Numbered from the stretch's first letter, positions 1 to 7,490 are shown. The stretch is DNA of 12,845 bases from JBCBSS01 sp039819065 (GCA_039819065.1 JBCBSS010000188.1:1-12845); one strand, 5' to 3'. The notes: a model not told the origin generated them from the letters alone. A program made the numbers and translations.

Positions 1-3000
1 TTTGGATTTTTAGAAGAATGCTATCTGATAGAGCAGTGATGATGTTAGAATTCAGATGTGTCTCTAATTCTATCACCTCTCCAATAAACTCGCCTTCAGT
101 TTTATGGCTCTTTATACTGCCTCTTTCGTACATGTCCACGTCCCCTTGCAAAACGATGTAGAATACATTGTTATAATAGTTATCGATTGTTATCGAATCT
201 CCTTCCGCTAAATGCTCCTCATCCATCATATCCACCATTCTGGCAAGAATCAATCCCGAAAACTCCTCAAACATGGTTAGTCCTTTCAGAAACAGTACCT
301 TTTGCAGTTTGGATTTGGGTTTAATGGATACGTTGGCCGGAGGATTGATTAATGCATTAAAACGCATTCTATATTGTATGCCTACCCGGTCTATATTGGC
401 CATGTAGAGGGTCGGGTCTATCTCATTCAAAGACCAGGCCGCCACTTCACTTACTAATAGGTCAGGGTTGAATAAGTTGGCAATTAGATCATACTCATAG
501 TTTTTGATCTTCAAGAGGCCAATTTGATAAATAGCACAGGCCTTCGACCATCTGTTGGTTTGATTGAAATCTCGGTTGATAAGGTGTTTCAAGACCAATT
601 GAGAATCGAGTCTATCTCTTGGGAAAAAGACCTCTAATCTCTTAGCCTTCTCATAGTCAGAGATGTCATCCAACAGTGGAATGATCTTTTGCTTCAAGTC
701 CTCAGATAGGAATACATCCAAAAGCTCTAGTGCATAAGTGACTCCTTCATTAGTTCCACTCTCTATATTCTCTTTAACCAATCTTATCGATGCTGCATCA
801 TACAACATAGAAAGTAGCGTATATATATGTTCAAGATCATGCTCGTTCTCTTCCCTAAGTGCGTCCTCCATTTGATCACTGAAACTGGTTCTTGGCAACT
901 CAGACAGGGCCGCTAAATTCCAGGATATATCTTCTACATCAGATTCTATCGCATATTTGATTCTGGTTATTTGGCTGATGTTAGCTTTGAATCCACTTTC
1001 TCCAAGTGCCCAGAGTACTTGAGATACGATCACCTTGTCAGGGTAGTCCATTTTGTTCCAAAGCATATCCCTTGCCTTCTCACCACCTATCTGACCGAAT
1101 ATCTCAATTATCTTTACCATTGTGACCGGGTTCTGGCCTGTCTTGTAGAAACCGGCATCTAATGCATCGAGGCAATCACTTCCGATAAGTACCAAGGTGT
1201 TCATCGATTCATTACTAAATTGTGCAGTACATAAGTTATCGATCAATGCACTGAGCACTTCTGGGTTGTATTTTTTTCTAGCCGCTTTAATGGCTGCGAG
1301 CCTTACTTTGGGATCTACGTCATTGAGTAATTCTATGAGGTAAGAGATATTTTCTTTATCAGGACTATTTCCAAGCAACTCGGCTACATATTGTCGATCA
1401 TCGCGGCTGTCTGAACGCGTCAAACCTGAAACCCTGGACTTTGAAATGGAGCCGGTCATGAACAGTTCCTGCATATCCTTTTTCGGCACTAGATAACGAC
1501 CACTTATTACTCCGCTATTTTGCTTATTATAACTTATGACGTATTTATCGGATACAGATAGCCCATTTATTTCATTCATCCTTTCTTGAGCAAAAGCTTT
1601 TATCTCACCAGAGTTATGATCTAAAAGTTTATTCACCATTATGGGCAGTTTGGTAGGGTTGACCTTTTCAAGTAGTTTGAATGAGAATACGGCCTTGTTC
1701 GTTTCCTCACTTTCCAGCGTATTTTCTAATTCCTTTATAATCGTATTACTGGCATCCTCTTCAGATTCATAATTGGCCTTTTGGCTCTCAAGCTTAACCT
1801 GGATCTTATTCCTATACTGATTATGAAGCTTTCCTATGATCAAGCCATAACCCACCACTATGAATATTAAGGCGTAAGAATAATGTATCAGTTCGAAGAA
1901 GCTTAGATAAGACAGCAGCAAGATGAGTAAGCCGGCGAGTAGACGGGCACTTTCGTTGATAACTCCTTCTACCTTGGTTTGAATATCGAACCTGACGCGA
2001 TTATCCAAAGGCATGAAATATAATTTGAAGGTAGGGTTCTCTAACGAGTCTCGCAGTGAGTAGTTAAACAATCGGCTGAGTGATATAAATAGGAAAAACC
2101 AGATAAAAGTATCCGGGCTATCTGTAACAGAAAAACCGAAGAAAGAACCTGACACCGCCGAAGCAATGGTGAACACTACTAATATAATGGGCAAAATAAG
2201 AAGAGAGACTTTAAGCCCGTATACGCCTATAATCTTGTCATTCACGAAGGTCTGTAACAAAAAGCCCAGTACCAGAATGGATCCGTTAAAGGTCGCCAAG
2301 AAGTTACGCAATTGATCTTCTTCCGGGTATTGCTGCTGTGTTACTTCCTGAAAGGAATATTGCACAAAGGTGAAGGCCACCATTGAGAAGATCAGAAAGG
2401 TGGACAACAATATCACATAGCGGTCTTTGATCAGTGTGGAAAACTTAGCATTGACATTCTCATCGCTTTGAACTGACGACATCTCAGCTTGTTTCAAGTC
2501 ATACCTCGCAGTGACCATCAGCAGAAATATGGACGACAACAAAATACTGACACCACTAATAATAAGTAAAACTGTAGTATCTGGAATCAGAGGTGTTAAT
2601 AAAGGTATGGTATACGAAGCAATAATGGCGGCTGACAACTGACCGGTGTCAATCCAGCCGATGATCCTTTTGGATTGGCGCAGGTCAAACATTCGGCCGA
2701 ATACACCCCAGAAGCCTAGCAATAAGACAGCCGTGAATGGCCCTACGAGGGCGAACATTACAAAAATCACATAGTCTACAAACTGCTCTTCGGCATAATT
2801 AAAACTGGCATAAATAGCACCCGTGATGATAAATATGACTATGAGGTTGAAAACCGCTAGTTTGGCAAATGATACTTTGCGTTGTAAGCGAGAGAAAACG
2901 GCAGTGGTAAATACACCTAGTAGACCAGAAGCCAGTATAGCTTCTTTCAGGTAATCACCTAGCCTATTGAGGAAAAGTGTCTCAGCACCAATTTGAAAGG

Positions 3001-3103
3001 TTGCAATAAAGACCCCCATAAAAAAGCCTTTGGCAAGTAGTAGTGTAACTTGTCGCTCCTCCTCAGGTCGTACATTGAGCGCCTTGAAAATAGCTCGAAA
3101 CAT
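1..3103 (-). CDS. NTT/MFS-like membrane protein fused to HEAT-type repeats and a cyclic-nucleotide-binding-like domain (partial, C-terminus off window)
   Basis: Open from an ATG at 3103 to the left edge (1034 codons visible, no stop). In-frame TAA TAA lies just upstream, which fixes this start; no Shine-Dalgarno is visible. Residues about 20-425 hold roughly 12 hydrophobic helices with the layout of ATP/ADP-type nucleotide transporters (NTT/TlcC, MFS fold). A charged linker follows. Residues about 470-925 are soluble and helical, with HEAT-like units; the clearest is near 585-620 (YLIELLNDVDPKVRLAAIKA). Residues about 934-1034 resemble a Crp-type cyclic-nucleotide-binding beta-barrel (VFYIVLQGDVDMY, then GEFIGE). 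The Arg expected to contact the cyclic phosphate is replaced by Asn1018. An upstream terminator separates it from the OmpH-like gene, so it probably has its own promoter in 3104-3228; a weak TATATTTT lies on the minus strand at 3193-3200. The architecture is read from sequence. Nucleotide transport or sensing is inference, and the substrate is unknown. Confidence 0.8.
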   Translation of the reverse strand, partial: MFRAIFKALNVRPEEERQVTLLLAKGFFMGVFIATFQIGAETLFLNRLGDYLKEAILASGLLGVFTTAVFSRLQRKVSFAKLAVFNLIVIFIITGAIYASFNYAEEQFVDYVIFVMFALVGPFTAVLLLGFWGVFGRMFDLRQSKRIIGWIDTGQLSAAIIASYTIPLLTPLIPDTTVLLIISGVSILLSSIFLLMVTARYDLKQAEMSSVQSDENVNAKFSTLIKDRYVILLSTFLIFSMVAFTFVQYSFQEVTQQQYPEEDQLRNFLATFNGSILVLGFLLQTFVNDKIIGVYGLKVSLLILPIILVVFTIASAVSGSFFGFSVTDSPDTFIWFFLFISLSRLFNYSLRDSLENPTFKLYFMPLDNRVRFDIQTKVEGVINESARLLAGLLILLLSYLSFFELIHYSYALIFIVVGYGLIIGKLHNQYRNKIQVKLESQKANYESEEDASNTIIKELENTLESEETNKAVFSFKLLEKVNPTKLPIMVNKLLDHNSGEIKAFAQERMNEINGLSVSDKYVISYNKQNSGVISGRYLVPKKDMQELFMTGSISKSRVSGLTRSDSRDDRQYVAELLGNSPDKENISYLIELLNDVDPKVRLAAIKAARKKYNPEVLSALIDNLCTAQFSNESMNTLVLIGSDCLDALDAGFYKTGQNPVTMVKIIEIFGQIGGEKARDMLWNKMDYPDKVIVSQVLWALGESGFKANISQITRIKYAIESDVEDISWNLAALSELPRTSFSDQMEDALREENEHDLEHIYTLLSMLYDAASIRLVKENIESGTNEGVTYALELLDVFLSEDLKQKIIPLLDDISDYEKAKRLEVFFPRDRLDSQLVLKHLINRDFNQTNRWSKACAIYQIGLLKIKNYEYDLIANLFNPDLLVSEVAAWSLNEIDPTLYMANIDRVGIQYRMRFNALINPPANVSIKPKSKLQKVLFLKGLTMFEEFSGLILARMVDMMDEEHLAEGDSITIDNYYNNVFYIVLQGDVDMYERGSIKSHKTEGEFIGEVIELETHLNSNIITALSDSILLKIQ

Positions 3104-3228
3104 CAGTCTATCAGCAACTTGTTATTAGTGTATGTTCTACTAAAAATATTGAATTTGCTTGTTTTCTCATTGGTTGTGCCGCTATAAAACTGAAAATATA
3201 GCCAAAAGTCACCACCAATCACAAGCGT

Positions 3229-3260
3229 AAAACAACAAAGCCCGGCAAATGCCAGGCTTT
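3229..3260 (-). terminator. Rho-independent terminator after the OmpH-like gene
   Basis: On the minus strand AAAGCCTGGC pairs with GCCGGGCTTT around an ATTT loop (stem-loop 3237-3260; nine of ten base pairs are Watson-Crick and one is G-U). It is followed by the T-rich tail TTGTTGTTTT down to 3229. It sits 22 bases past the OmpH-like stop codon and ends the minus-strand unit running from 5387. Confidence 0.9.
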
Positions 3261-3282
3261 TGGACTAATATGTCGTTATTTT

Positions 3283-3933
3283 CTAGTTGGCAGTCTCTGT
3301 TGTATCTGCGGGAGTGGTCTCAGTAGCTTCAGTTTCTTCTTCCACCGGGTTGTTGTACAACTCGTTAAGGCCGTTGATTATGTCTTCAGTGATATCCATT
3401 GAGTTGTTAGCGAATAATACATCTCCGCCTTGACCGTACTTCACCACCATATCAATACCTTTTTCACCACTATACTTCTTCAAGTATTCTGTCAAATCTT
3501 GGTACAATTCACCAGTCATGCGAGCTTCATCATTGATGATTTCCTGCTGTAGGCTCTGCGAGTATAACCTTAGATTTTCTTCCTTCTTTAAAAGATCTTC
3601 CTCAATCGTTCTCGCCTGTCCAATGGTGAGATTGTTTTTATTTCTTTGGTAATTATTGATCTCAGTTTGAAGGCCTTGAGCTCGGTTTTGGTATTCTGCC
3701 TGTAATTTTTTTGCCTTCTCTTCCAATTCTTTTCTCTTGGCACTTACAAAATCAGACTTTGATAACAGTGAGTCAGTTATGACATAGGCAGTGGCATATT
3801 GAGCCTTTACCGCTGTTCCTTCTTCACTTTCAGTATTCTCTACTCCTTCAGGTGATCCACCTAGTTGCAAATAGAATAAAACCGCCACCGCTATGAGTAG
3901 CACTACATTCAATAGAATTGATAGATTTTTCAC
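3283..3933 (-). CDS. OmpH/Skp-family membrane-anchored periplasmic coiled-coil protein
   Basis: With a GTG start at 3933 the protein is 216 residues. Residues 4-23 (LSILLNVVLLIAVAVLFYLQ) form one N-terminal transmembrane anchor or uncleaved signal. Residues about 46-60 (YATAYVITDSLLSKS) match the start of the OmpH/Skp domain. Residues 62-155 are a highly charged, Gln/Glu/Lys-rich coiled coil, and a Thr/Glu-rich tail ends the protein. Skp-family proteins are periplasmic chaperones for outer-membrane proteins; that role is inferred here. An in-frame ATG at 3990 would add 19 residues before the anchor. I prefer GTG because GGAG lies four bases upstream and the membrane helix then begins at residue 4, as is usual in Bacteroidota relatives. 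It is the last gene of the unit with the rhomboid protease, 77 bases downstream of it, and is followed by a strong terminator. Confidence 0.85.
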   Translation of the reverse strand: MKNLSILLNVVLLIAVAVLFYLQLGGSPEGVENTESEEGTAVKAQYATAYVITDSLLSKSDFVSAKRKELEEKAKKLQAEYQNRAQGLQTEINNYQRNKNNLTIGQARTIEEDLLKKEENLRLYSQSLQQEIINDEARMTGELYQDLTEYLKKYSGEKGIDMVVKYGQGGDVLFANNSMDITEDIINGLNELYNNPVEEETEATETTPADTTETAN

Positions 3934-4010
3934 AATACTCCAGTTTAAATTTTCGAGATGCAAATATAGAGAAAGATACTTGTGAGGCAACTAGAGTTAT
4001 ACGGCTTCGG

Positions 4011-4778
4011 CTATTGATCCTGTTCCTTTTGTTCGGATGAGTTATCGCCAAGATCTAGCTTATAGTAAAAGGAGGTCGACTTCTTTTCATTGTCGTTCTC
4101 AACTTCACTACGCTTTGTAGTTTTGATTTCGTATTGGTAGTTATATGCTATGCCTGCATTGGGACTGCCGAGTATATCAGGTTCGTCTTGAAAGTCAATC
4201 AGTCCTTCGTCTGAAGAGAGAGGTTCCTTTCTAAAATAGATAGCACAAAATATCCCGGCTATGGCACCCATCAAATGTGATTCCCATGATATATGCTCTT
4301 CGGTCGGAATGATACCGGTAAAAAGGCTACTACCATACAAGAAGATTACGATAAATGATATTACAAGTGCTCGGCGATCCTTCTTTAAGAACCCACTGAC
4401 CAAAAGGAAAAACAGTAATCCGTAAACAAGCCCGCTAGCACCTATATGATAGGCGGGACGGGCAGCTATCCATACCCATAATCCAGTCATCATATAGACC
4501 AATAGAATAACCTGCCAGGCTATGCGTTGATAGAAATAGAAAATACCCACACCAAGAATGATAATAGGAAAGGAATTGGTGATTAAATGGAGTAAATCAC
4601 CGTGTACCAGTGGGCCGGTGATAATACCAATTGTACCATAAAGTGTTCGTGGGTAAATACCTAAAAGGCCAAGGTCGTAATCGAAGGCATACTCAGCCAG
4701 CTTAACCGTCCAGAGAAGCGCTATGAAAAGAAATGGAATGATTATGCTTTTCCTGACCCTAACTGCTTCCCTGTCCAT
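4011..4778 (-). CDS. Rhomboid-family intramembrane serine protease
   Basis: 255 residues with about six transmembrane helices in residues 11-182. Rhomboid hallmarks are visible: HGDLLHLITNSF at 59-70 (HxxxxHxxxN, with H59, H64 and N68), the catalytic GASG at 113-116 with Ser115, and SHLMGAIAG at 167-175 with His168 completing the Ser-His dyad. These proteases cut transmembrane segments within the membrane; the substrate is unknown. Residues about 185-255 form a hydrophilic tail, not needed for the core fold, rich in acidic and Lys residues. The gene lies 48 bases after the acidic hypothetical gene and 77 bases (20 if the longer start is used) before the OmpH-like gene, so co-transcription is likely. 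A short hairpin sits in the leader between it and the upstream gene. The family call is secure; the physiological role is not. Confidence 0.93.
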   Translation of the reverse strand: MDREAVRVRKSIIIPFLFIALLWTVKLAEYAFDYDLGLLGIYPRTLYGTIGIITGPLVHGDLLHLITNSFPIIILGVGIFYFYQRIAWQVILLVYMMTGLWVWIAARPAYHIGASGLVYGLLFFLLVSGFLKKDRRALVISFIVIFLYGSSLFTGIIPTEEHISWESHLMGAIAGIFCAIYFRKEPLSSDEGLIDFQDEPDILGSPNAGIAYNYQYEIKTTKRSEVENDNEKKSTSFYYKLDLGDNSSEQKEQDQ

Positions 4779-4796
4779 TAAAGTATTTATATATTT

Positions 4797-4810
4797 TAGC
4801 CCTCGGGCTA
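4797..4810 (-). repeat. Short perfect inverted repeat (hairpin) in the leader of the rhomboid gene
   Basis: TAGCCC-TC-GGGCTA is a perfect dyad, realistically a five-pair stem with a CGAG loop in minus-strand RNA. It lies 18 bases upstream of the rhomboid ATG, between two co-oriented genes. No T-run follows on either strand, so it does not look like a terminator. It could be an RNA-processing or translational element, or chance. Confidence 0.4.
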
Positions 4811-4826
4811 GTTATATTGAGAATCT

Positions 4827-5387
4827 CTAACCTACCTTTTCTTCTTGCGTCTCGAAGGAGTATAGCGTATCATCCAACTCCAAATTATCATCGTTGTAAT
4901 CGCGTATGAACTTCTCAATCACCTCGTGAGAAATCTTTTCAACATTCAGCCCGGCATCAAGACCAACGCCAAAATCCACATGCGGATCTACCTCGACATG
5001 TTCTTTCACTTTCACATCCCCCTCTTCTTCAAGCCCCATGATAATCTCAGCCATGAACAGACCTATTTCTTCTTCTAAATCGTCTAGCAGTTCCAGATCT
5101 CCATTCTCATCTTCCTCGTACTTTATTCTCCTGAATTCGGGAAACTTGTTGGCGGCTTTATGTTCGGCTATTTCATAAAGCTCACTTTCATGTTGCAGTC
5201 GAAGTGTATAAATCACAGCATCATAAATGACCTCCCTACCCTCATACACACCTATAAAATAAAAATTGGTGTACTCATCTGAGTTTTCCTCATGCTCGTT
5301 CAGAACATACAGACCATTACCTGATTTTATTTTGGCCTTATATTCTTCAACATTAATGCTATCAAACCCTTCATTTTTGGTATCCAT
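4827..5387 (-). CDS. Acidic hypothetical protein, first gene of the rhomboid-OmpH cluster
   Basis: 186 residues, ATG at 5387, no signal peptide and no membrane helix, so probably cytoplasmic. I do not recognise a named domain. It is strongly acidic, with Asp/Glu clusters at about 92-107 (YEEDENGDLELLDDLEEE) and again at 165-172. The N-terminal half (about 24-90) looks like an alpha/beta fold with aromatic-rich strands (NFYFIGVYEGREVIYDAVIYT). A helical middle segment (108-120) and a second alternating region follow. The even composition and tidy boundaries argue that it is a real gene. It leads a likely operon with the rhomboid protease and OmpH-like protein, which hints at a membrane-related role, but that is only context. 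Confidence 0.75.
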   Translation of the reverse strand: MDTKNEGFDSINVEEYKAKIKSGNGLYVLNEHEENSDEYTNFYFIGVYEGREVIYDAVIYTLRLQHESELYEIAEHKAANKFPEFRRIKYEEDENGDLELLDDLEEEIGLFMAEIIMGLEEEGDVKVKEHVEVDPHVDFGVGLDAGLNVEKISHEVIEKFIRDYNDDNLELDDTLYSFETQEEKVG

Positions 5388-5510
5388 AATTGCGATTCTT
5401 TACAAAAAGACTAACATGTTAAACAAGAAAATGCTCATAAGAGATTGTGAGACAGCCAATTGAATATAACTTTTTTTAAATTAAAATTCAAGTGGATTCA
5501 ATACGCTCGT

Positions 5511-5537
5511 AAATTATCACAGTTCGATAAATTATCA
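5511..5537. repeat. Nine-base direct repeat AAATTATCA, 18-base period
   Basis: Two exact copies of AAATTATCA occur at 5511-5519 and 5529-5537, separated by nine bases. They lie in the divergent intergenic region close to the palindrome at 5555-5572. They may be paired sites for a regulator, but the AT-rich surroundings raise the odds of chance. Confidence 0.35.
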
Positions 5538-5554
5538 ACTAAAATCATGCAAAA

Positions 5555-5572
5555 CTGTCTATTAATTGACAG
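5555..5572. promoter_or_regulatory. Candidate operator: near-perfect palindrome CTGTCtATTAATtGACAG
   Basis: Sixteen of eighteen positions are symmetric around a central ATTAAT, with CTGTC/GACAG arms. It lies about 45 bases upstream of the -7 element of the gamma-glutamyltransferase-family gene and within the region that must also hold the promoter of the divergent unit. Its size and symmetry suit a dimeric regulator. The regulator is unknown. Confidence 0.4.
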
Positions 5573-5616
5573 AAAACGCTGGTAGTTAAAAACTTAAGTT
5601 GTTTTAAAAGCCATCT

Positions 5617-5624
5617 TAGTTTTG
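5617..5624 (+). promoter_or_regulatory. Bacteroidota -7 promoter element TAGTTTTG for the gamma-glutamyltransferase-family gene
   Basis: TAGTTTTG matches the Bacteroidota sigma-ABfr -7 consensus TAnnTTTG exactly. The -33 match is imperfect: a TTG lies 15 bases upstream, closer than usual. If used, transcription would begin near 5631 and give a leader of about 130 bases with no Shine-Dalgarno at its end. Confidence 0.5.
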
Positions 5625-5764
5625 TCATCTCATGTGTGATAAGAAATCGTTAGATGCTAATACCCAAATTCCAAGGAATTGTATTCTAGTCTAGGCCAAC
5701 TACTATTTTAGTAAGAATCTATTATCTTCAAGGCCAATACCAAAACCACATTCAAATTAATAAG

Positions 5765-7453
5765 ATGAGACTATTTTTATTATCGGCCGCACTTGTATGC
5801 ATTAATCTCGGCGTACTGGCACAGGATAGAATTACAGGTAAGTCTTTTGCTACGCGATCTGAAGTAATTGCCCAATACGGTATGGCTGCAACAAGCCAAC
5901 CTTTGGCTACACAAGTTGCATTGGATATTCTAAAAAGCGGTGGAAACGCTGTTGACGCAGCTATCGCAGCAAATGCTACGCTCGGTCTTATGGAACCGAC
6001 AGGTTGTGGAATTGGGGGAGATTTATTCGCTATCATTTGGGACGCGAAAACGAAAAAACTTTATGGCCTTAACGCCAGTGGCAGGTCTCCATACGATTTA
6101 AAGTTGAGTTACTTCAAAAAGAATGGGTTATCAAAAATACCCGCCCTAGGTCCTTTACCAGTATCTGTACCAGGTGCTGTAGATGGTTGGTTTGAAATGC
6201 ATGATAAATTTGGCAGCATGGAGATGGAGAAGGTTTTAGAGCCAGCCATCAACTACGCACGAGGGGGCTTTCCCGTGTCTGAATTAATAGCCTATTACAT
6301 ACAGCGCAGCGCTCCCAGGCTTTCACAGTATGAAGGCTTTAGTGATGTATACATGCCGAATGGAAAAGCACCTGAAAAAGGGCAGATTTTCAAAAATCCT
6401 GGTCTTGCTAATACTTATGAGAAAATCGCGAAAGGTGGCAGAGATGCTTTCTACAAAGGAGATATAGCCAAGACCATCGCAAAATACATGAAAAAACAAG
6501 GAGGGTTTCTATCCACCAAGGATCTCGCAGATCATAAATCAGAATGGGTCGAACCGGTTGGGACCAACTACAGAGGTTATGACGTATGGGAGCTACCCCC
6601 GAATGGTCAAGGAATTGCAGCCCTTCAAATACTGAACATCCTGGAGCAGTACGATATCAAAAGCATGGGCTTTGGTAGTGAGGAGTATGTACATTTATTT
6701 ACCGAAGCCAAAAAAATAGCCTATGAAGACAGGGCCAAGTTTTATTCTGACATGGATTTCAATGATCTGCCTATCGAGGAGCTCGTTTCGAAAGAGTATG
6801 CCAAGGAAAGGAATAAATTGATCAATTCGCGAAGGGCTCAAAGAAGTTATGAACCCGGTGCTCTTAAAGATGGAGACACCATTTACCTTACCGTAGCGGA
6901 TAAAGATGGCAATATGGTATCATTGATTCAGAGTAACTTCCGCGGTATGGGTTCTGGTATGACACCTCCAGGCTTGGGTTTTATTCTTCAAGATAGAGGT
7001 GAGTTATTTAGCCTTGATGAAGGTCACTATAATGTATATGAGCCTCATAAAAGGCCGTTCCACACGATCATTCCTGCTTTTGTCACTAAGGACGGTAAAC
7101 CATGGCTGAGCTTCGGTGTGATGGGCGGAGCCATGCAACCACAAGGTCATGTACAAATCCTTGTGAATATGATCGATTTTGGTATGAACCTTCAAGAAGC
7201 TGGTGATGCGCCTAGAATACAACACCTCGGCTCTTCTCAACCGACAGGTGAAAAAATGACTAATGGGGGTACTTTATACCTTGAAACCGGATTCGACTAT
7301 GAAGTGATACGTAATCTGATGAAAATGGGACATCGCATATCATTTATCGATGGTGCATACGGTGGTTATCAGGCAATCCTGTGGGATGATGAAGAAAAGG
7401 TATACTACGGCGCATCTGAATCGAGAAAAGACGGGCAAGCTGCAGGATATTAG
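5765..7453 (+). CDS. Secreted gamma-glutamyltransferase-family hydrolase (YwrD/acylase-like subgroup)
   Basis: 562 residues, an N-terminal nucleophile hydrolase made as one chain and normally self-cleaved into large and small subunits. Residues 1-19 are a signal peptide (cleavage likely at LA/QDR), so it acts in the periplasm. Family motifs include SGGNAVDAAIAANATLGLMEP near 58-78, a carboxylate-binding Arg in LNASGRSP, the nucleophile Thr372 in GDTIYLTVADKDGN, and the oxyanion Gly pair in FGVMGGAMQPQGH. Cleavage at Thr372 would give a 191-residue small subunit. In place of the RPLSSMSP Ser-Ser pair of E. coli Ggt it has RPFHTIIP, and the NASGRSP loop resembles the YwrD and cephalosporin-acylase-like branch. 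Hydrolysis of gamma-glutamyl compounds such as glutathione is therefore likelier than efficient transpeptidation (inference). It appears to be transcribed alone from 5617-5624 and converges on the next gene. Confidence 0.92.
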   Translation: MRLFLLSAALVCINLGVLAQDRITGKSFATRSEVIAQYGMAATSQPLATQVALDILKSGGNAVDAAIAANATLGLMEPTGCGIGGDLFAIIWDAKTKKLYGLNASGRSPYDLKLSYFKKNGLSKIPALGPLPVSVPGAVDGWFEMHDKFGSMEMEKVLEPAINYARGGFPVSELIAYYIQRSAPRLSQYEGFSDVYMPNGKAPEKGQIFKNPGLANTYEKIAKGGRDAFYKGDIAKTIAKYMKKQGGFLSTKDLADHKSEWVEPVGTNYRGYDVWELPPNGQGIAALQILNILEQYDIKSMGFGSEEYVHLFTEAKKIAYEDRAKFYSDMDFNDLPIEELVSKEYAKERNKLINSRRAQRSYEPGALKDGDTIYLTVADKDGNMVSLIQSNFRGMGSGMTPPGLGFILQDRGELFSLDEGHYNVYEPHKRPFHTIIPAFVTKDGKPWLSFGVMGGAMQPQGHVQILVNMIDFGMNLQEAGDAPRIQHLGSSQPTGEKMTNGGTLYLETGFDYEVIRNLMKMGHRISFIDGAYGGYQAILWDDEEKVYYGASESRKDGQAAGY

Positions 7454-7490
7454 CTTATAATGTTGGCAGGATGGGCCATGTGCAACAGTG

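Larger units (their letters stand above)
5388..5764. other. Divergent intergenic region with promoter and dyad elements, no gene seen
   Basis: This 377-base, very AT-rich gap separates the minus-strand unknown-rhomboid-OmpH unit from the plus-strand gamma-glutamyltransferase-family gene. I see no credible coding frame, tRNA or RNA gene in it. It contains a consensus -7 element for the plus-strand gene (5617-5624), an 18-base near-perfect palindrome (5555-5572), a nine-base direct repeat AAATTATCA at 5511-5519 and 5529-5537, and a short dyad in the presumed leader (5667-5680). No clear promoter for the minus-strand unit was recognised. Confidence 0.7.

Noticed and set aside
971..1162. Plus-strand open frame of 63 codons, with others of similar size at 5266-5463, 7797-8045 and 7813-8019
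   Set aside because: Each lies antisense to or overlaps a well-supported gene, has no recognisable domain or initiation signal, and has unnatural composition.
3283..3990. Longer ATG start for the OmpH-like protein at 3990
   Set aside because: It adds 19 residues ahead of the membrane anchor. The GTG at 3933 has GGAG just upstream and yields a typical N-terminal anchor. The longer form cannot be fully excluded.
3848..4051. Minus-strand open frame bridging the rhomboid and OmpH-like genes
   Set aside because: It overlaps both genes in another frame and has no start signal or family resemblance, while both flanking genes have clear motifs.
5388..5764. Small RNA, riboswitch or tRNA in the large intergenic region
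   Set aside because: No cloverleaf, no conserved riboswitch core and no long GC-rich stem are visible; only short dyads and repeats.
7454..7490. Bidirectional terminator in the convergent gap (GTTGGCAGGATGGGCCATGTGCAAC region)
   Set aside because: Only about four contiguous pairs form and there is no T-run on either strand.
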